The notes below the pieces were generated by a model. That model was not told the DNA's origin, ran no database searches, and saw only the letters and a program-made list of their open reading frames with translations. This document shows, in pieces, positions 1-7,203 of a DNA stretch of 13,016 nt. A program made the position numbers and the translations under genes. Numbering within the stretch: position 1 is the first letter of the stretch; each line of letters begins with the position of its first letter. The stretch spans positions 1 through 13,016 of the forward strand of contig JAGLQT010000026.1 of assembly GCA_023136715.1 (NCBI GenBank), in the 5' to 3' direction. Origin of the DNA: Gammaproteobacteria bacterium. GTDB taxonomy: Bacteria; Pseudomonadota; Gammaproteobacteria; SZUA-229.

Positions 1-322
1 ATGACACACCCAGATCCATCAACACGCCATCAATATGATCTTTCAAGCCACGTCCCACAATCACTGACTCCATCTCACTGAAGTTGCCATGCTCAAACTC
101 AATTCGTGGATCATCCTCAAACTGCTTACGCCCGTAGGCGATCGCCTCTGGATCCTGATCGAAAGCAATCAAATGACCCTCTCGACCCAAACCGCTCAAT
201 ATGGCACTGCTGTGCCCACCTCGGCCAAATGTCGCATCGATATAAATACCGCCCTGCTTAACATTAAGCGTCTCCAGCACCTCATTCAGAAGCACTGGCT
301 GATGACTAAAATCAGTCTCCAT
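1..322 (-). CDS. rsmH: RsmH, 16S rRNA m4C1402 methyltransferase (partial, N-terminal part)
   Basis: RsmH (formerly MraW) transfers a methyl group from S-adenosylmethionine to N4 of C1402 in 16S rRNA, in the decoding centre. My minus-strand translation gives an uninterrupted frame of 107 codons starting METDFSHQPVLLNEV. It continues with the SAM-binding stretch IDATFGRGGHS (about residues 28-38), then AFDQDPEAI, and runs off the window edge at MDLGVS. These are signature segments of the family. The start is the ATG whose first base is at 322. It lies 5 nt after the mraZ stop and has no clear Shine-Dalgarno sequence, so translation is probably coupled to mraZ. The mraZ-rsmH order is the usual head of the dcw cluster, so ftsL and ftsI would be expected beyond the edge. 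Only about the first third of the protein is visible. Confidence 0.95.
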   Translation of the reverse strand, partial: METDFSHQPVLLNEVLETLNVKQGGIYIDATFGRGGHSSAILSGLGREGHLIAFDQDPEAIAYGRKQFEDDPRIEFEHGNFSEMESVIVGRGLKDHIDGVLMDLGVS

Positions 323-327
323 ACCAG

Positions 328-786
328 TTAAAGCGACAACTCTTCCAATGCAACCGGAAGCTCGCCCTCATCATCCTGCACACTTCCCAACAATGTCTCC
401 TGGCTTTCATTCCAGACTTCTTCATCCCAGATCTCGAATTTTTTTCCCTGACCGATCATGACAATTTTCTTACTCAGGCCTGCGTATTCACGCAGCAGCG
501 TCGGCAAAAGAATGCGGCCCTGACCATCCATATCACACTCAGTCGCATGACCAATCAACAAACGCTGTATTGCTTTCGCTCTTCGATTAAAACTGGGCAG
601 CTGAACCAACTTACTTTCAATAATTTCCCATTCGGGCAGAGGGTAAACCAGCAGGCACGAATCCGGATCAACCGTAACGACCAGGCGGCCACCACAGACT
701 TCAAGCAAGCGCTCACGATAACGAGAAGGCATCGCCATTCGGCCCTTCGTATCCAGCGCAAGATTGTTGATTCCCCGAAAACTCAT
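328..786 (-). CDS. mraZ: MraZ, transcriptional regulator of the dcw cluster
   Basis: MraZ is a ring-forming DNA-binding protein with an AbrB-like fold that, in E. coli, represses its own dcw promoter. The 152-residue product has the family's usual length. It has the two tandem MraZ half-domains: the first carries DTKGR (residues 12-16, followed by MAMPSRYRE), the second DGQGR (87-91, followed by ILLP). The start MSFRG matches the typical family N-terminus. An AAGG lies about 6 nt upstream of the ATG, within the spacer after the last GTGGG repeat. The acidic C-terminal tail (from about residue 120) is a variable part in this family. The gene is followed after 5 nt by rsmH. The direct repeats at 798-822 and the promoter at 831-860 suggest autoregulation as in E. 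coli, which is an inference here. Confidence 0.97.
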   Translation of the reverse strand: MSFRGINNLALDTKGRMAMPSRYRERLLEVCGGRLVVTVDPDSCLLVYPLPEWEIIESKLVQLPSFNRRAKAIQRLLIGHATECDMDGQGRILLPTLLREYAGLSKKIVMIGQGKKFEIWDEEVWNESQETLLGSVQDDEGELPVALEELSL

Positions 787-797
787 TTATACCTTTA

Positions 798-822
798 CCC
801 ACTTTTACCCACATTTCTCCAC
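798..822 (-). promoter_or_regulatory. MraZ-binding direct repeats (three GTGGR boxes)
   Basis: Reading the minus strand, GTGGA (822-818), GTGGG (812-808) and GTGGG (802-798) occur with exactly 10-base periodicity, separated by the A-rich spacers GAAAT and TAAAA. E. coli MraZ is known to bind TGGG repeats separated by 5 nt in front of mraZ. The boxes here sit between the predicted promoter and the mraZ start codon, beginning about at the predicted transcription start. Binding would therefore block initiation or early elongation. The first box is a one-base variant. Confidence 0.8.
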
Positions 823-830
823 ATAGCGAC

Positions 831-860
831 ACTATAGGAAGAAAGCAAGGGTCATGTCAA
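831..860 (-). promoter_or_regulatory. Probable sigma70-type promoter of mraZ-rsmH
   Basis: The minus strand has TTGACA (860-855), a perfect -35 consensus, then an 18-base spacer and TATAGT (836-831), 5 of 6 to the -10 consensus. Transcription would start near 824, about 38 nt upstream of the mraZ ATG and at the edge of the GTGGR repeats. No activity data exist; the call rests on consensus match, spacing and position. Confidence 0.7.
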
Positions 861-1050
861 GCAGTTTTAGGGCTTCAAAACAACAGAAAATGTCTTATCT
901 GACAATAACTTAGCTAAAGTTCGGTAAGATTATTTTTAGAGAAAAAAATAGGCGTTTTCAAATCATCAACTTGGCATTCAAAGCTAATAATTTACTTTAA
1001 GTTAGGCGCGGAAATAAGCCGCTTTAGAAAGACTTAAAAGATAAAAGAGA

Positions 1051-1424
1051 AGTGGGAGTTGGCCGATAAGCCGGGTTCTGTCATCACTTAAAAAGTGAGG
1101 GCAGTCATTCATCTGGATGATACGTCACCGTACACCTCAAGCAACCTACCCGGGAACAGCGCGGACCACGCATATGCCCCCCTATTTGGTCTTGCTCCGA
1201 GTGGGGTTTACCCTGCCATGATTGTTACCAAACACGCGGTGCGCTCTTACCGCACCATTTCACCCTTACCTGCCGACGAATCAGCGGGCGGTATATTTTC
1301 TGTGGCACTAGCCGTGGGTTCGCACCCCCCAGGCGTTACCTGGCACTCTGTCCTATGGAGCCCGGACTTTCCTCCCTGCATTCACATAAATGTGAATGCA
1401 GCGCGACTGCCTGGCCAACTCCCG
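1051..1424 (-). ncRNA. rnpB: RNase P RNA (bacterial type A)
   Basis: This is the catalytic RNA of ribonuclease P, which cuts 5' leaders from pre-tRNAs. On the minus strand the 5' end GGGAGTTGGCC (from 1423) pairs exactly with GGCCAACTCCC at the 3' end (about 1064-1054), forming helix P1. Near the 5' end is the conserved GAGGAAAGTCCGGGC and near the 3' end ACAGAACCCGGCTTA; together these form the P4 core. The internal GGTAAGGGTGAAA and the perfect hairpin GCATTCACA/TGTGAATGC (P3 region) also fit. A length of about 374 nt is close to the 377 nt of E. coli. The ends are set by P1 and a short single-stranded tail and may be off by a few bases. No clear intrinsic terminator is visible downstream (below 1050). 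Confidence 0.97.
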
Positions 1425-1427
1425 GCG

Positions 1428-1895
1428 CTAATATAACAGGCTATGCACATCCACGTCACCACCAGAACGCCGGAATAGACGACCAAAAGCTCTATTTAAT
1501 GAATGCTTACGAGGTAGATATTGGAAAATACTGCGTTTTCGACTTTCTAACAATTCACTGGCCCGTTGCAGGCGCTCATTACCAGCATCAATTTTGCAGC
1601 CACGGCGTATCGCATCAATGGCTCGCCCCCGGTGATGACAATGCCATTCAGCACAAGCCAGATTCAGAAATACAGCCCCATCCAGCACTTCACTACTCGC
1701 TGCATCACGACAAACCAATAAACCATTTCGATTCGATATCAACACCTGAACCAAACCAACATAAGAAGCCGCTTTATTGTAGTTCTCATCATGCTCATCA
1801 AGTTCATTCAACACCACTTCAAAATCACGTGCTGCTGCTTTGTAATCCCTCACTTTTAATGCCTTCAAACCTTTTTCATACATTTCGGTATTCAT
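1428..1895 (-). CDS. Small TPR-like protein of unknown function
   Basis: A 155-residue soluble protein with no signal peptide or membrane segment. Residues 1-34 (EKGLKALKVRDYKAAARDFE) and about 73-106 (FLNLACAEWHCHHRGRAIDAIRRG) have the spacing of small and large residues typical of tetratricopeptide helices. The middle stretch, 40-70, may be a degenerate repeat. This suggests a protein-protein adaptor, partner unknown. The C-terminal part is basic and non-TPR (SIFQYLPRKHSLNRAFGRLFRR region, about 122-143). The ATG at 1895 has AGAGGA about 5 nt upstream, so the start is well supported. The stop codon is 4-5 nt from rnpB, which it could co-transcribe. No function can be assigned from context, since the neighbours concern rRNA methylation, the cell wall and RNase P. 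Confidence 0.85.
   Translation of the reverse strand: MNTEMYEKGLKALKVRDYKAAARDFEVVLNELDEHDENYNKAASYVGLVQVLISNRNGLLVCRDAASSEVLDGAVFLNLACAEWHCHHRGRAIDAIRRGCKIDAGNERLQRASELLESRKRSIFQYLPRKHSLNRAFGRLFRRSGGDVDVHSLLY
1430..1459 (-). promoter_or_regulatory. Probable rnpB promoter inside the end of the upstream gene
   Basis: On the minus strand TATATT (1435-1430) lies 6-7 nt before the inferred RNA 5' end at 1423. GTGACG (1459-1454), 4 of 6 to the -35 consensus, lies 18 bases further upstream. The -10 hexamer spans the last tyrosine codon and the first base of the stop codon of the TPR-like gene. The agreement between the hexamer position and the P1-defined start of the RNA is the main support. Confidence 0.55.
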
Positions 1896-1937
1896 AATAT
1901 CCTCTTTAATAGCACACCCACCACCCTGCTGCGAAAA

Positions 1938-1946
1938 CTATAGCAC
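1938..1946 (-). promoter_or_regulatory. Possible extended -10 promoter of the TPR-like gene
   Basis: The minus strand reads TGCTATAGT (1946-1938): an extended -10 element, TG-N-TATAGT, about 42 nt upstream of the start codon at 1895. No good -35 hexamer is present 17 nt further up, only a T-run, which fits an extended -10 promoter. Confidence 0.45.
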
Positions 1947-2061
1947 ATAAAAATTAGATCAAAAAACCAGACACCAAACACCTTAATAAATTGCCCGTAT
2001 TAGCAATAAAGCCACAATTAACATAAGCTAACGGACACACGATTTTTTGAGATTCTTTTTC

Positions 2062-2952
2062 ATGCCCTGGTTACAAATTTCTGTACACACCAACCAAAAT
2101 CATGCCGAACAGGCTGAAGACACCCTGCTCCAATACGGTGCCTGCTCAGTCACACTCAAAGATGCTGCAGATGAGCCCATTCTTGAACCAGCACCCGGTG
2201 AAACCCCTATATGGAAAAATATTATTGCCACCGGCCTGTTTAATAACATCGAAAATCAGGAGCAACTTATTGGCCGCATCACAGCCGAATTCGATAACGG
2301 CGAATACAGTATTACAACTGAAATACTGCAAGACCAGAACTGGACCCGCAGCTGGATGGACCACTATCAGGCGATGCAATTTGGTGAGCGTTTATGGGTT
2401 TGTCCCTGGCATATCGAGCCACCCGAACCTGATGCCACCAACCTCAGGCTCGACCCGGGTCTGGCCTTCGGCACTGGCACCCACCCAACCACATCACTCT
2501 GCCTTAGCTGGCTAGACCAGAATATCCAGCAACCCAAAAGTCTGCTCGACTTTGGCTGTGGCTCTGGCATTCTCGCTATTGCAGCACTACTACTCGGGCT
2601 CGAACAGGCAGATGGCGTCGACATCGACCCGCAGGCACTAGAAGCCAGTCTTGCCAATGCCAAAGCTAATCAGGTTGAAAACCGCCTGCACCTATATACC
2701 TCTGAACAATTTGCTACTGAACACAAGCAACAGCAATACGAAATAGTGGTCGCCAATATTTTAAGCGGCCCACTCGTCGAGCTTGCACCCACCTTGGCCG
2801 GGCATACACTAGCTGGGGGCGATATTGTTCTTTCTGGTATTTTAACTGAACAGGCAGAGGGCATTATCGACGCCTACACACCTTATTTCAAAATGGACAC
2901 ACCAATTTTCGAGGGCGACTGGGTGCTCATACACGGTTGCAGACTCACTTAA
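2062..2952 (+). CDS. prmA: PrmA, ribosomal protein L11 methyltransferase
   Basis: PrmA trimethylates lysines and the N-terminus of ribosomal protein L11, using SAM, in the cytoplasm. The N-terminal L11-recognition domain (about 1-60) is joined to a Rossmann-type methyltransferase domain. Visible motifs, numbered from the ATG at 2062, are DPGLAFGTGTHPTT (131-144), the SAM-binding DFGCGSGIL (163-171), GVDIDP (185-190) and the active-site VANILSGPL (230-238). The frame is open upstream to a TTG at 2047, but family members begin MPWLQ or similar, so I place the start at ATG 2062, giving 296 residues, the normal length. The Shine-Dalgarno sequence is weak (GAG about 10 nt upstream). It is the first gene of a plus-strand group and is followed after 21 nt by the zinc-ribbon gene, as in related gammaproteobacteria. 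Confidence 0.97.
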   Translation: MPWLQISVHTNQNHAEQAEDTLLQYGACSVTLKDAADEPILEPAPGETPIWKNIIATGLFNNIENQEQLIGRITAEFDNGEYSITTEILQDQNWTRSWMDHYQAMQFGERLWVCPWHIEPPEPDATNLRLDPGLAFGTGTHPTTSLCLSWLDQNIQQPKSLLDFGCGSGILAIAALLLGLEQADGVDIDPQALEASLANAKANQVENRLHLYTSEQFATEHKQQQYEIVVANILSGPLVELAPTLAGHTLAGGDIVLSGILTEQAEGIIDAYTPYFKMDTPIFEGDWVLIHGCRLT

Positions 2953-2973
2953 TTCCCTGCATCATACGCCACC

Positions 2974-4086
2974 ATGCAAACCATATGTCCACACTGCCAA
3001 ACCATTTTTAATGTTGCCGATGAGCACCTAAAGGCTGCTGATGGCTACGTACGTTGCGGTATATGCAAAGAGGTCTTTAACGCTCTAGAAACAGATCAGC
3101 TGGGAACACCGGTCGAAAAAGTCATCGAACCTGACAATACAGAACCTGTTGAATTCATACTTGAACAAAGCAACGAAGTAAATACTACCGAAAACCAGGA
3201 CATCATCCTGACAAGCGACAATACACCTGGTCAGAAAAAAGAAATAGCAACGGAAACAACTACTTCTAGTGATGACGCCCAAAGCGATTTATTTGCAACA
3301 CCATCAGAAACAATCGAACCTGAAGCAACAGAAGCTGAAACAACTGAGCCTGAAACAGTAGAAACAGGAACAGAGCCTGGATCTATAGAGCCAATAGAAA
3401 TAAATAACGAAGCTTCTGACGATATAGCCAACAACACCACCGAGCCACCATCAGAAGTTATTGCCACAGCTGCATCAACCACATCCGAGCCAGGCGCTAC
3501 CGAAACAGAAAGCCATTCAAATAACAACAACATGGACAACAGCTTATTTGATGGCGTTCAAAGCAAACTCATTCCTGATGAGTACCGTATTCCCGAATTA
3601 CACAATACCTATTCCATCTGGCAGGACCTTACATGGAGCGTGACTATTCTGATACTCACCGCCAGCCTGTTCGTTGAATACGCGTGGTTCAATCGTAATG
3701 AATTAATCAGCAACCCTCAGCTAAGTCCTTTAATCACACAAATTTGCAGCATCGCTAACTGTAAGGCGATGGATCTACGCGAACCCGGTCAAATAGAAAT
3801 GACCACGCGTAATATATACACGCACCCCAATGTCAAAAACGCATTGATGATTTCAGGCACACTGATTAATCATGCACATTTCGATCAACCTTATCCAAAT
3901 ATACTGATCGCCTTTTCCAATGTCCGTGGTGAAATCATAGCTTCGCGCACCTTCACACCCGAAGACTACCTGCAAATTAAATTCACCAGCTTAAGACCGC
4001 TCCCCCCCCGGTTGCCCATCAACTTCAATATGGAAATAAAGGATCCAGGCAAACACGCGATGACTTACGAATTCAGTTTCCTGTAA
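2974..4086 (+). CDS. Zinc-ribbon / DUF3426 single-pass membrane protein
   Basis: A 370-residue protein of unknown function with a recognisable layout. The N-terminal finger (about 1-40) has CPHC at 5-8 and CGIC at 28-31, the four-cysteine zinc ribbon of the MJ0042 type. It is followed by an acidic linker of about 150 residues (45-190) rich in Glu, Thr, Pro, Ser and Asn, probably disordered. One membrane helix (about 221-239, WSVTILILTASLFVEYAWF) is followed by a DUF3426-type domain (about 240-370) that should lie in the periplasm, containing Cys257 and Cys263. The finger would be cytoplasmic. The start fits the family (MQTICPHC). It lies 21 nt after prmA with no strong ribosome-binding site, so coupling is likely. 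The prmA-dusB position is conserved in pseudomonad-like genomes, but no substrate or partner is known to me. Confidence 0.9.
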   Translation: MQTICPHCQTIFNVADEHLKAADGYVRCGICKEVFNALETDQLGTPVEKVIEPDNTEPVEFILEQSNEVNTTENQDIILTSDNTPGQKKEIATETTTSSDDAQSDLFATPSETIEPEATEAETTEPETVETGTEPGSIEPIEINNEASDDIANNTTEPPSEVIATAASTTSEPGATETESHSNNNNMDNSLFDGVQSKLIPDEYRIPELHNTYSIWQDLTWSVTILILTASLFVEYAWFNRNELISNPQLSPLITQICSIANCKAMDLREPGQIEMTTRNIYTHPNVKNALMISGTLINHAHFDQPYPNILIAFSNVRGEIIASRTFTPEDYLQIKFTSLRPLPPRLPINFNMEIKDPGKHAMTYEFSFL

Positions 4087-4161
4087 AATACTAGATCAAA
4101 TCAAAAACGCTCATCGGTCTTTAATTCTCAAATACATATCAATCTGGCAAACTCGCATCAG

Positions 4162-5178
4162 ATGAAAATCGGCCCGTACATCCTCGAAAACCCTTTAATA
4201 CTGGCTCCCATGGCTGGCATTACTGATCGCCCCTTTCGCATGCTTTGTCGTGAACAGGGTGCAGCACTGGCAGTTTCTGAGATGGTCACTTCCCATAAGC
4301 ACCTTTGGCATTCTCGCAAAACCCAGCTCAGACTCGATCATACAGGTGAAAGCTCACCGCGTAGCGTACAAATAGCCGGTACCGACCCTGCCCAGATGGC
4401 CGAAGCCGCGCAATTCAATGTAGACAACGGTGCACAAATCATTGATATCAATATGGGCTGCCCGGCTAAAAAAGTTTGCAGCGTTATGGCAGGCTCGGCC
4501 CTGATGAAAAATGAGCCACTGGTTGCTGATATTTTACAAAGCGTAGTCAGCGCGGTTGACGTTCCGGTAACACTAAAAATACGCACTGGCTGGGATCTCG
4601 ACAACCGCAATGCCATGAACATTGCCAATATCGCCGAGGCGGAAGGTATACAGGCACTCACCATTCACGGCCGCAGCCGTGCCTGCGCTTTCAAAGGTGA
4701 GGCAGAATACGAAACCATCGCCGATGTTAAGTCACGTATTAATATTCCTGTAATTGCCAACGGCGACATTGACTCCCCCGAAAAAGCTGCCAGGGTACTC
4801 GAGCAAACCAGTGCCGATGCCATCATGATTGGCCGGGGCGCTCAGGGCAGGCCATGGATTTTCCGAGAGATTCTCTACTATCTGGAACAAGGGAAAAAAT
4901 TACCCGCCCCAAACACAAAAGATGTCAATTTGCTCTTGAATAAACACCTCAAAAGCCTGTATGATTTTTACGGTGAATTTGCCGGCGTACGCATCGCTCG
5001 CAAACATATTGGCTGGTACTGTAAACAGCACTTTAATCAGTCAGTTAAGATCAACTCGGAGATCATGGCCGAAGTTGAGTCATTTAGAAAAAGCATAAAC
5101 AAAGTAGAATCTGCAGAGATTCAACTTGAAAAAACAATAAAATTTTTCACTCAAAAAGGGAGCTTACTGGCCGCATGA
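4162..5178 (+). CDS. dusB: DusB, tRNA-dihydrouridine synthase B
   Basis: An FMN-dependent enzyme that reduces specific uridines of tRNA to dihydrouridine using NADPH. The 338 residues form a TIM barrel followed by a small helical C-terminal domain. Seen motifs are APMAGITDRPFR (15-26, FMN site), NMGCPAKK (97-104) with the catalytic Cys100, TLKIRTGW (137-144) with Lys139, IHGR (168-171), NGDI (200-203) and the FMN phosphate loop IGRGAQGRPWIF (223-234). Cys100 matches the catalytic position of bacterial Dus proteins. The start MKIGPY is typical. It follows the DUF3426 gene by 75 nt, so a separate promoter is possible but none is clear. The stop overlaps the fis start (ATGA), giving the classic dusB-fis operon, which also supports DusB over DusA or DusC. 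Confidence 0.97.
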   Translation: MKIGPYILENPLILAPMAGITDRPFRMLCREQGAALAVSEMVTSHKHLWHSRKTQLRLDHTGESSPRSVQIAGTDPAQMAEAAQFNVDNGAQIIDINMGCPAKKVCSVMAGSALMKNEPLVADILQSVVSAVDVPVTLKIRTGWDLDNRNAMNIANIAEAEGIQALTIHGRSRACAFKGEAEYETIADVKSRINIPVIANGDIDSPEKAARVLEQTSADAIMIGRGAQGRPWIFREILYYLEQGKKLPAPNTKDVNLLLNKHLKSLYDFYGEFAGVRIARKHIGWYCKQHFNQSVKINSEIMAEVESFRKSINKVESAEIQLEKTIKFFTQKGSLLAA

Positions 5179-5474
5179 GCGCACAGAATATTTATTCCAT
5201 TGATGAACGCCTGGAAAAAAATGACGAACCGCATGAAACACAACAGGCTTCTCAGATATATGATGCAGTAAAAAACTCTATCAAACGCTATCTACACGAA
5301 CTCGAAGATACCGAGCCAAGCGAGATGTATGCCATGGTACTGAGCCAGATTGAACAGCCTTTGCTGGAAAGCGTGCTTGAGCACACTGGCGGCAATCAAT
5401 CACGTGCGGCTGAATACCTGGGATTGAACCGTGGCACGCTACGTAAAAAGCTGCGCATCTACGACCTAGACTAA
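5175..5474 (+). CDS. fis: Fis, nucleoid-associated DNA-bending protein
   Basis: Fis is a small homodimeric DNA-bending protein that activates rRNA promoters and shapes the nucleoid. The 99-residue length is close to the 98 of E. coli. The C-terminal helix-turn-helix (about 74-95, GGNQSRAAEYLGLNRGTLRKK) is nearly identical in character to E. coli Fis, including NRGTLRKKL. The N-terminal 30 residues, containing the flexible arm, are divergent as is usual. The preceding QPLLESVLEHT helix matches the dimerisation core. The start codon overlaps the dusB stop by 4 nt, so translation is coupled and regulation is probably through the dusB operon promoter, as in enterics. Confidence 0.97.
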   Translation: MSAQNIYSIDERLEKNDEPHETQQASQIYDAVKNSIKRYLHELEDTEPSEMYAMVLSQIEQPLLESVLEHTGGNQSRAAEYLGLNRGTLRKKLRIYDLD

Positions 5475-5480
5475 GATTTT

Positions 5481-5497
5481 TACTGCGTGTAGCAGTA
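5481..5497 (+). other. Short perfect hairpin after fis
   Basis: TACTGC (5481-5486) pairs with GCAGTA (5492-5497) around a 5-base loop, starting 6 nt after the fis stop codon. It is not followed by a T-run (CGCTCCCC follows), so it is not a clear intrinsic terminator. It may attenuate transcription or protect the 3' end of the fis message. Confidence 0.35.
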
Positions 5498-5541
5498 CGC
5501 TCCCCTTTCGGCATAGCCTCCACCCAGCCGTCTTTCTCGGG

Positions 5542-5547
5542 TATAAT
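5542..5547 (+). promoter_or_regulatory. Probable -10 box of a purH promoter
   Basis: A perfect TATAAT lies in the 109-nt fis-purH gap, preceded by GGG and predicted to start transcription near 5554, about 30 nt before the purH ATG. The -35 region 17 nt upstream does not match the consensus, so strength is uncertain and an activator is possible. I saw no convincing PurR-type palindrome. Confidence 0.5.
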
Positions 5548-5583
5548 CACCGGCTTTTGTAATACTCGCAGACGAGACCGACA

Positions 5584-7161
5584 ATGACCGATTCAAACCA
5601 GCGTCCTGTTCGACGCGCCCTAATCAGTGTTTCCGATAAAGCTGGCATCGTAGAATTTGCCAGAGCCCTGCACGAGCAAGGCGTAGAAATTCTCTCCACA
5701 GGTGGCACCGCTAAATTGCTAGCGGATGAATTTATACCGGTCAAAGAAGTCTCTCAGCACACCGGCTTTCCAGAAATGATGGATGGCCGTGTTAAAACAC
5801 TGCATCCTAAAATTCATGGTGGCATTTTAGGTCGTCGTGGAAAAGATGATGATGTTATGAAAGAAAATGACATCGCGCCGATTGATCTGGTAGTAGTAAA
5901 TCTATACCCCTTCGAAGCCACCGTTGCCAAAGAAGATTGCACACTGGATGACGCCATTGAGAACATTGATATCGGTGGCCCCACCATGGTTCGCTCCACA
6001 GCTAAAAACCATGCTTTTGTCAGCATCGTCGTTGACCCTGTTGACTACAATCGCGTACTTGATGAAATGAAATCCAGCGATGGCATTGTCTCTGATGCCA
6101 CACGTTTTGATTTAGCCGTTAAAGCTTTTGAACATACTTCAAAATATGACGGCATGATCGCTAATTATCTTGGCCGTATTAATGAAGACGGTACAAAAGA
6201 TGCGCTACCTCGCACCATCAACCTGCAGTTCAATAAAGTTCAGGAAATGCGTTACGGTGAGAACCCGCATCAGCAGGCGGCTTTTTATATCGACCCCGCT
6301 TCAACTGAAGCCTGCATTGCAACCGCCAAGCAAATTCAGGGTAAAGAACTCTCCTTCAACAACATCGGCGATACCGATGCTGCACTGGAATGCGTCAAGC
6401 AATTCAAAGAGCCTGCCTGCGTAATTGTTAAGCACGCCAATCCCTGTGGCGTTGCCGTCAACGACTCATTACTGGAAGCCTATAACCGCGCTTACAGTAC
6501 AGACCCGGAATCAGCCTTCGGCGGTATTATCGCTTTTAACCGTGAACTGGATGGTGAAACTGCAAAAGCGATTGTTGATCGCCAGTTTGTCGAAGTTATC
6601 ATTGCGCCCAGCATCAGTCAGGAAGCTAAAGATGCCGTCGCTGAAAAGAAAAATGTGCGTTTGCTTGAATGCGGCGAATGGGATGTGGATAACATTGCAG
6701 CTCGTTTAGATTACAAACGTGTTAACGGTGGCTTACTGGTTCAAGATGCTGACCTGCAGTTATTCAACTCCATGGATATCGTCAGCGAACGCAAACCTTC
6801 TGAACAAGAAATTACCGATATGCTATTCAGCTGGCGTGTCGCCAAGTTCGTCAAATCCAACGCTATTGTTTATGGCAAGGACAGTATGACCATTGGTGTT
6901 GGTGCAGGCCAGATGAGCCGTATCAACAGTGCTCGTATTGCCGGCATCAAAGCCGAGCATGCAAAACTGGACGTACCCGGCTCAGTCATGGCCTCGGATG
7001 CTTTCTTTCCCTTCCGTGATGGTATTGACGCTGCTCATGAAGCAGGTATTGTTGCGGTCATCCAGCCAGGTGGTTCAATGCGTGATGATGAAGTCATTGC
7101 CGCAGCTAACGAGCACAACATGATCATGATGCTCACAGGCATGCGTCACTTTAAACACTAG
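5584..7161 (+). CDS. purH: PurH, AICAR formyltransferase / IMP cyclohydrolase
   Basis: This bifunctional cytoplasmic enzyme catalyses the last two steps of de novo IMP synthesis: formylation of AICAR with 10-formyl-tetrahydrofolate, then ring closure of FAICAR. The 525 residues are the usual length. The N-terminal MGS-like cyclohydrolase domain (about 1-200) shows STGGTAK (38-44), NLYPF and IDIGGPTMVRSTAKNH (128-143). The C-terminal transformylase domain shows VKHANPCG (282-289) with the catalytic Lys283-His284 pair, SAFGGI, and the typical end GMRHFKH. The ATG at 5584 has only a weak GAG upstream (about 5574). Fis lies 109 nt before it with a -10 box in between, so purH is probably transcribed at least partly on its own. 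purD, which follows purH in many relatives, is absent: a terminator and oppositely oriented genes follow. Confidence 0.98.
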   Translation: MTDSNQRPVRRALISVSDKAGIVEFARALHEQGVEILSTGGTAKLLADEFIPVKEVSQHTGFPEMMDGRVKTLHPKIHGGILGRRGKDDDVMKENDIAPIDLVVVNLYPFEATVAKEDCTLDDAIENIDIGGPTMVRSTAKNHAFVSIVVDPVDYNRVLDEMKSSDGIVSDATRFDLAVKAFEHTSKYDGMIANYLGRINEDGTKDALPRTINLQFNKVQEMRYGENPHQQAAFYIDPASTEACIATAKQIQGKELSFNNIGDTDAALECVKQFKEPACVIVKHANPCGVAVNDSLLEAYNRAYSTDPESAFGGIIAFNRELDGETAKAIVDRQFVEVIIAPSISQEAKDAVAEKKNVRLLECGEWDVDNIAARLDYKRVNGGLLVQDADLQLFNSMDIVSERKPSEQEITDMLFSWRVAKFVKSNAIVYGKDSMTIGVGAGQMSRINSARIAGIKAEHAKLDVPGSVMASDAFFPFRDGIDAAHEAGIVAVIQPGGSMRDDEVIAAANEHNMIMMLTGMRHFKH

Positions 7162-7167
7162 AAAGCC

Positions 7168-7203
7168 TCCTCATCTTCGCGCATCTCTAGGCGAAGATGA
7201 GGA
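7168..7203. terminator. Bidirectional terminator-like hairpin between purH and ccoH
   Basis: A perfect 13-bp stem (7168-7180 with 7191-7203, CTCATCTTCGC in the 5' arm) encloses a 10-base loop. It begins 6 nt after the purH stop and ends 32 nt from the ccoH stop on the opposite strand. The downstream side is AT-rich on the plus strand (AATATTTCT) and has CTTTCT on the minus strand. T-runs are short, but stem strength and the convergent arrangement make a shared terminator likely. Confidence 0.75.

Noticed and set aside
907..921. Inverted repeat AACTT-AGCTA-AAGTT upstream of mraZ
   Set aside because: Only 5 bp of AT-rich stem with no T-run, upstream of the promoter. It is likely chance in AT-rich intergenic DNA.
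1000..1050. Possible terminator of rnpB (GCGG-CTTATTT-CCGC on the minus strand)
   Set aside because: The stem is only 4 bp and no T-run follows; too weak to call.
1095..1436. Open frame of 113 codons on the plus strand across 1095-1436
   Set aside because: It lies entirely opposite the RNase P RNA gene, whose structure and conserved core are clear. The frame is a by-product of structured RNA sequence, with no ribosome-binding site.
2047..2061. Extension of PrmA to a TTG at 2047
   Set aside because: PrmA proteins start at the MPW(L/I)Q segment. The TTG has no ribosome-binding site and adds only MRFFF.
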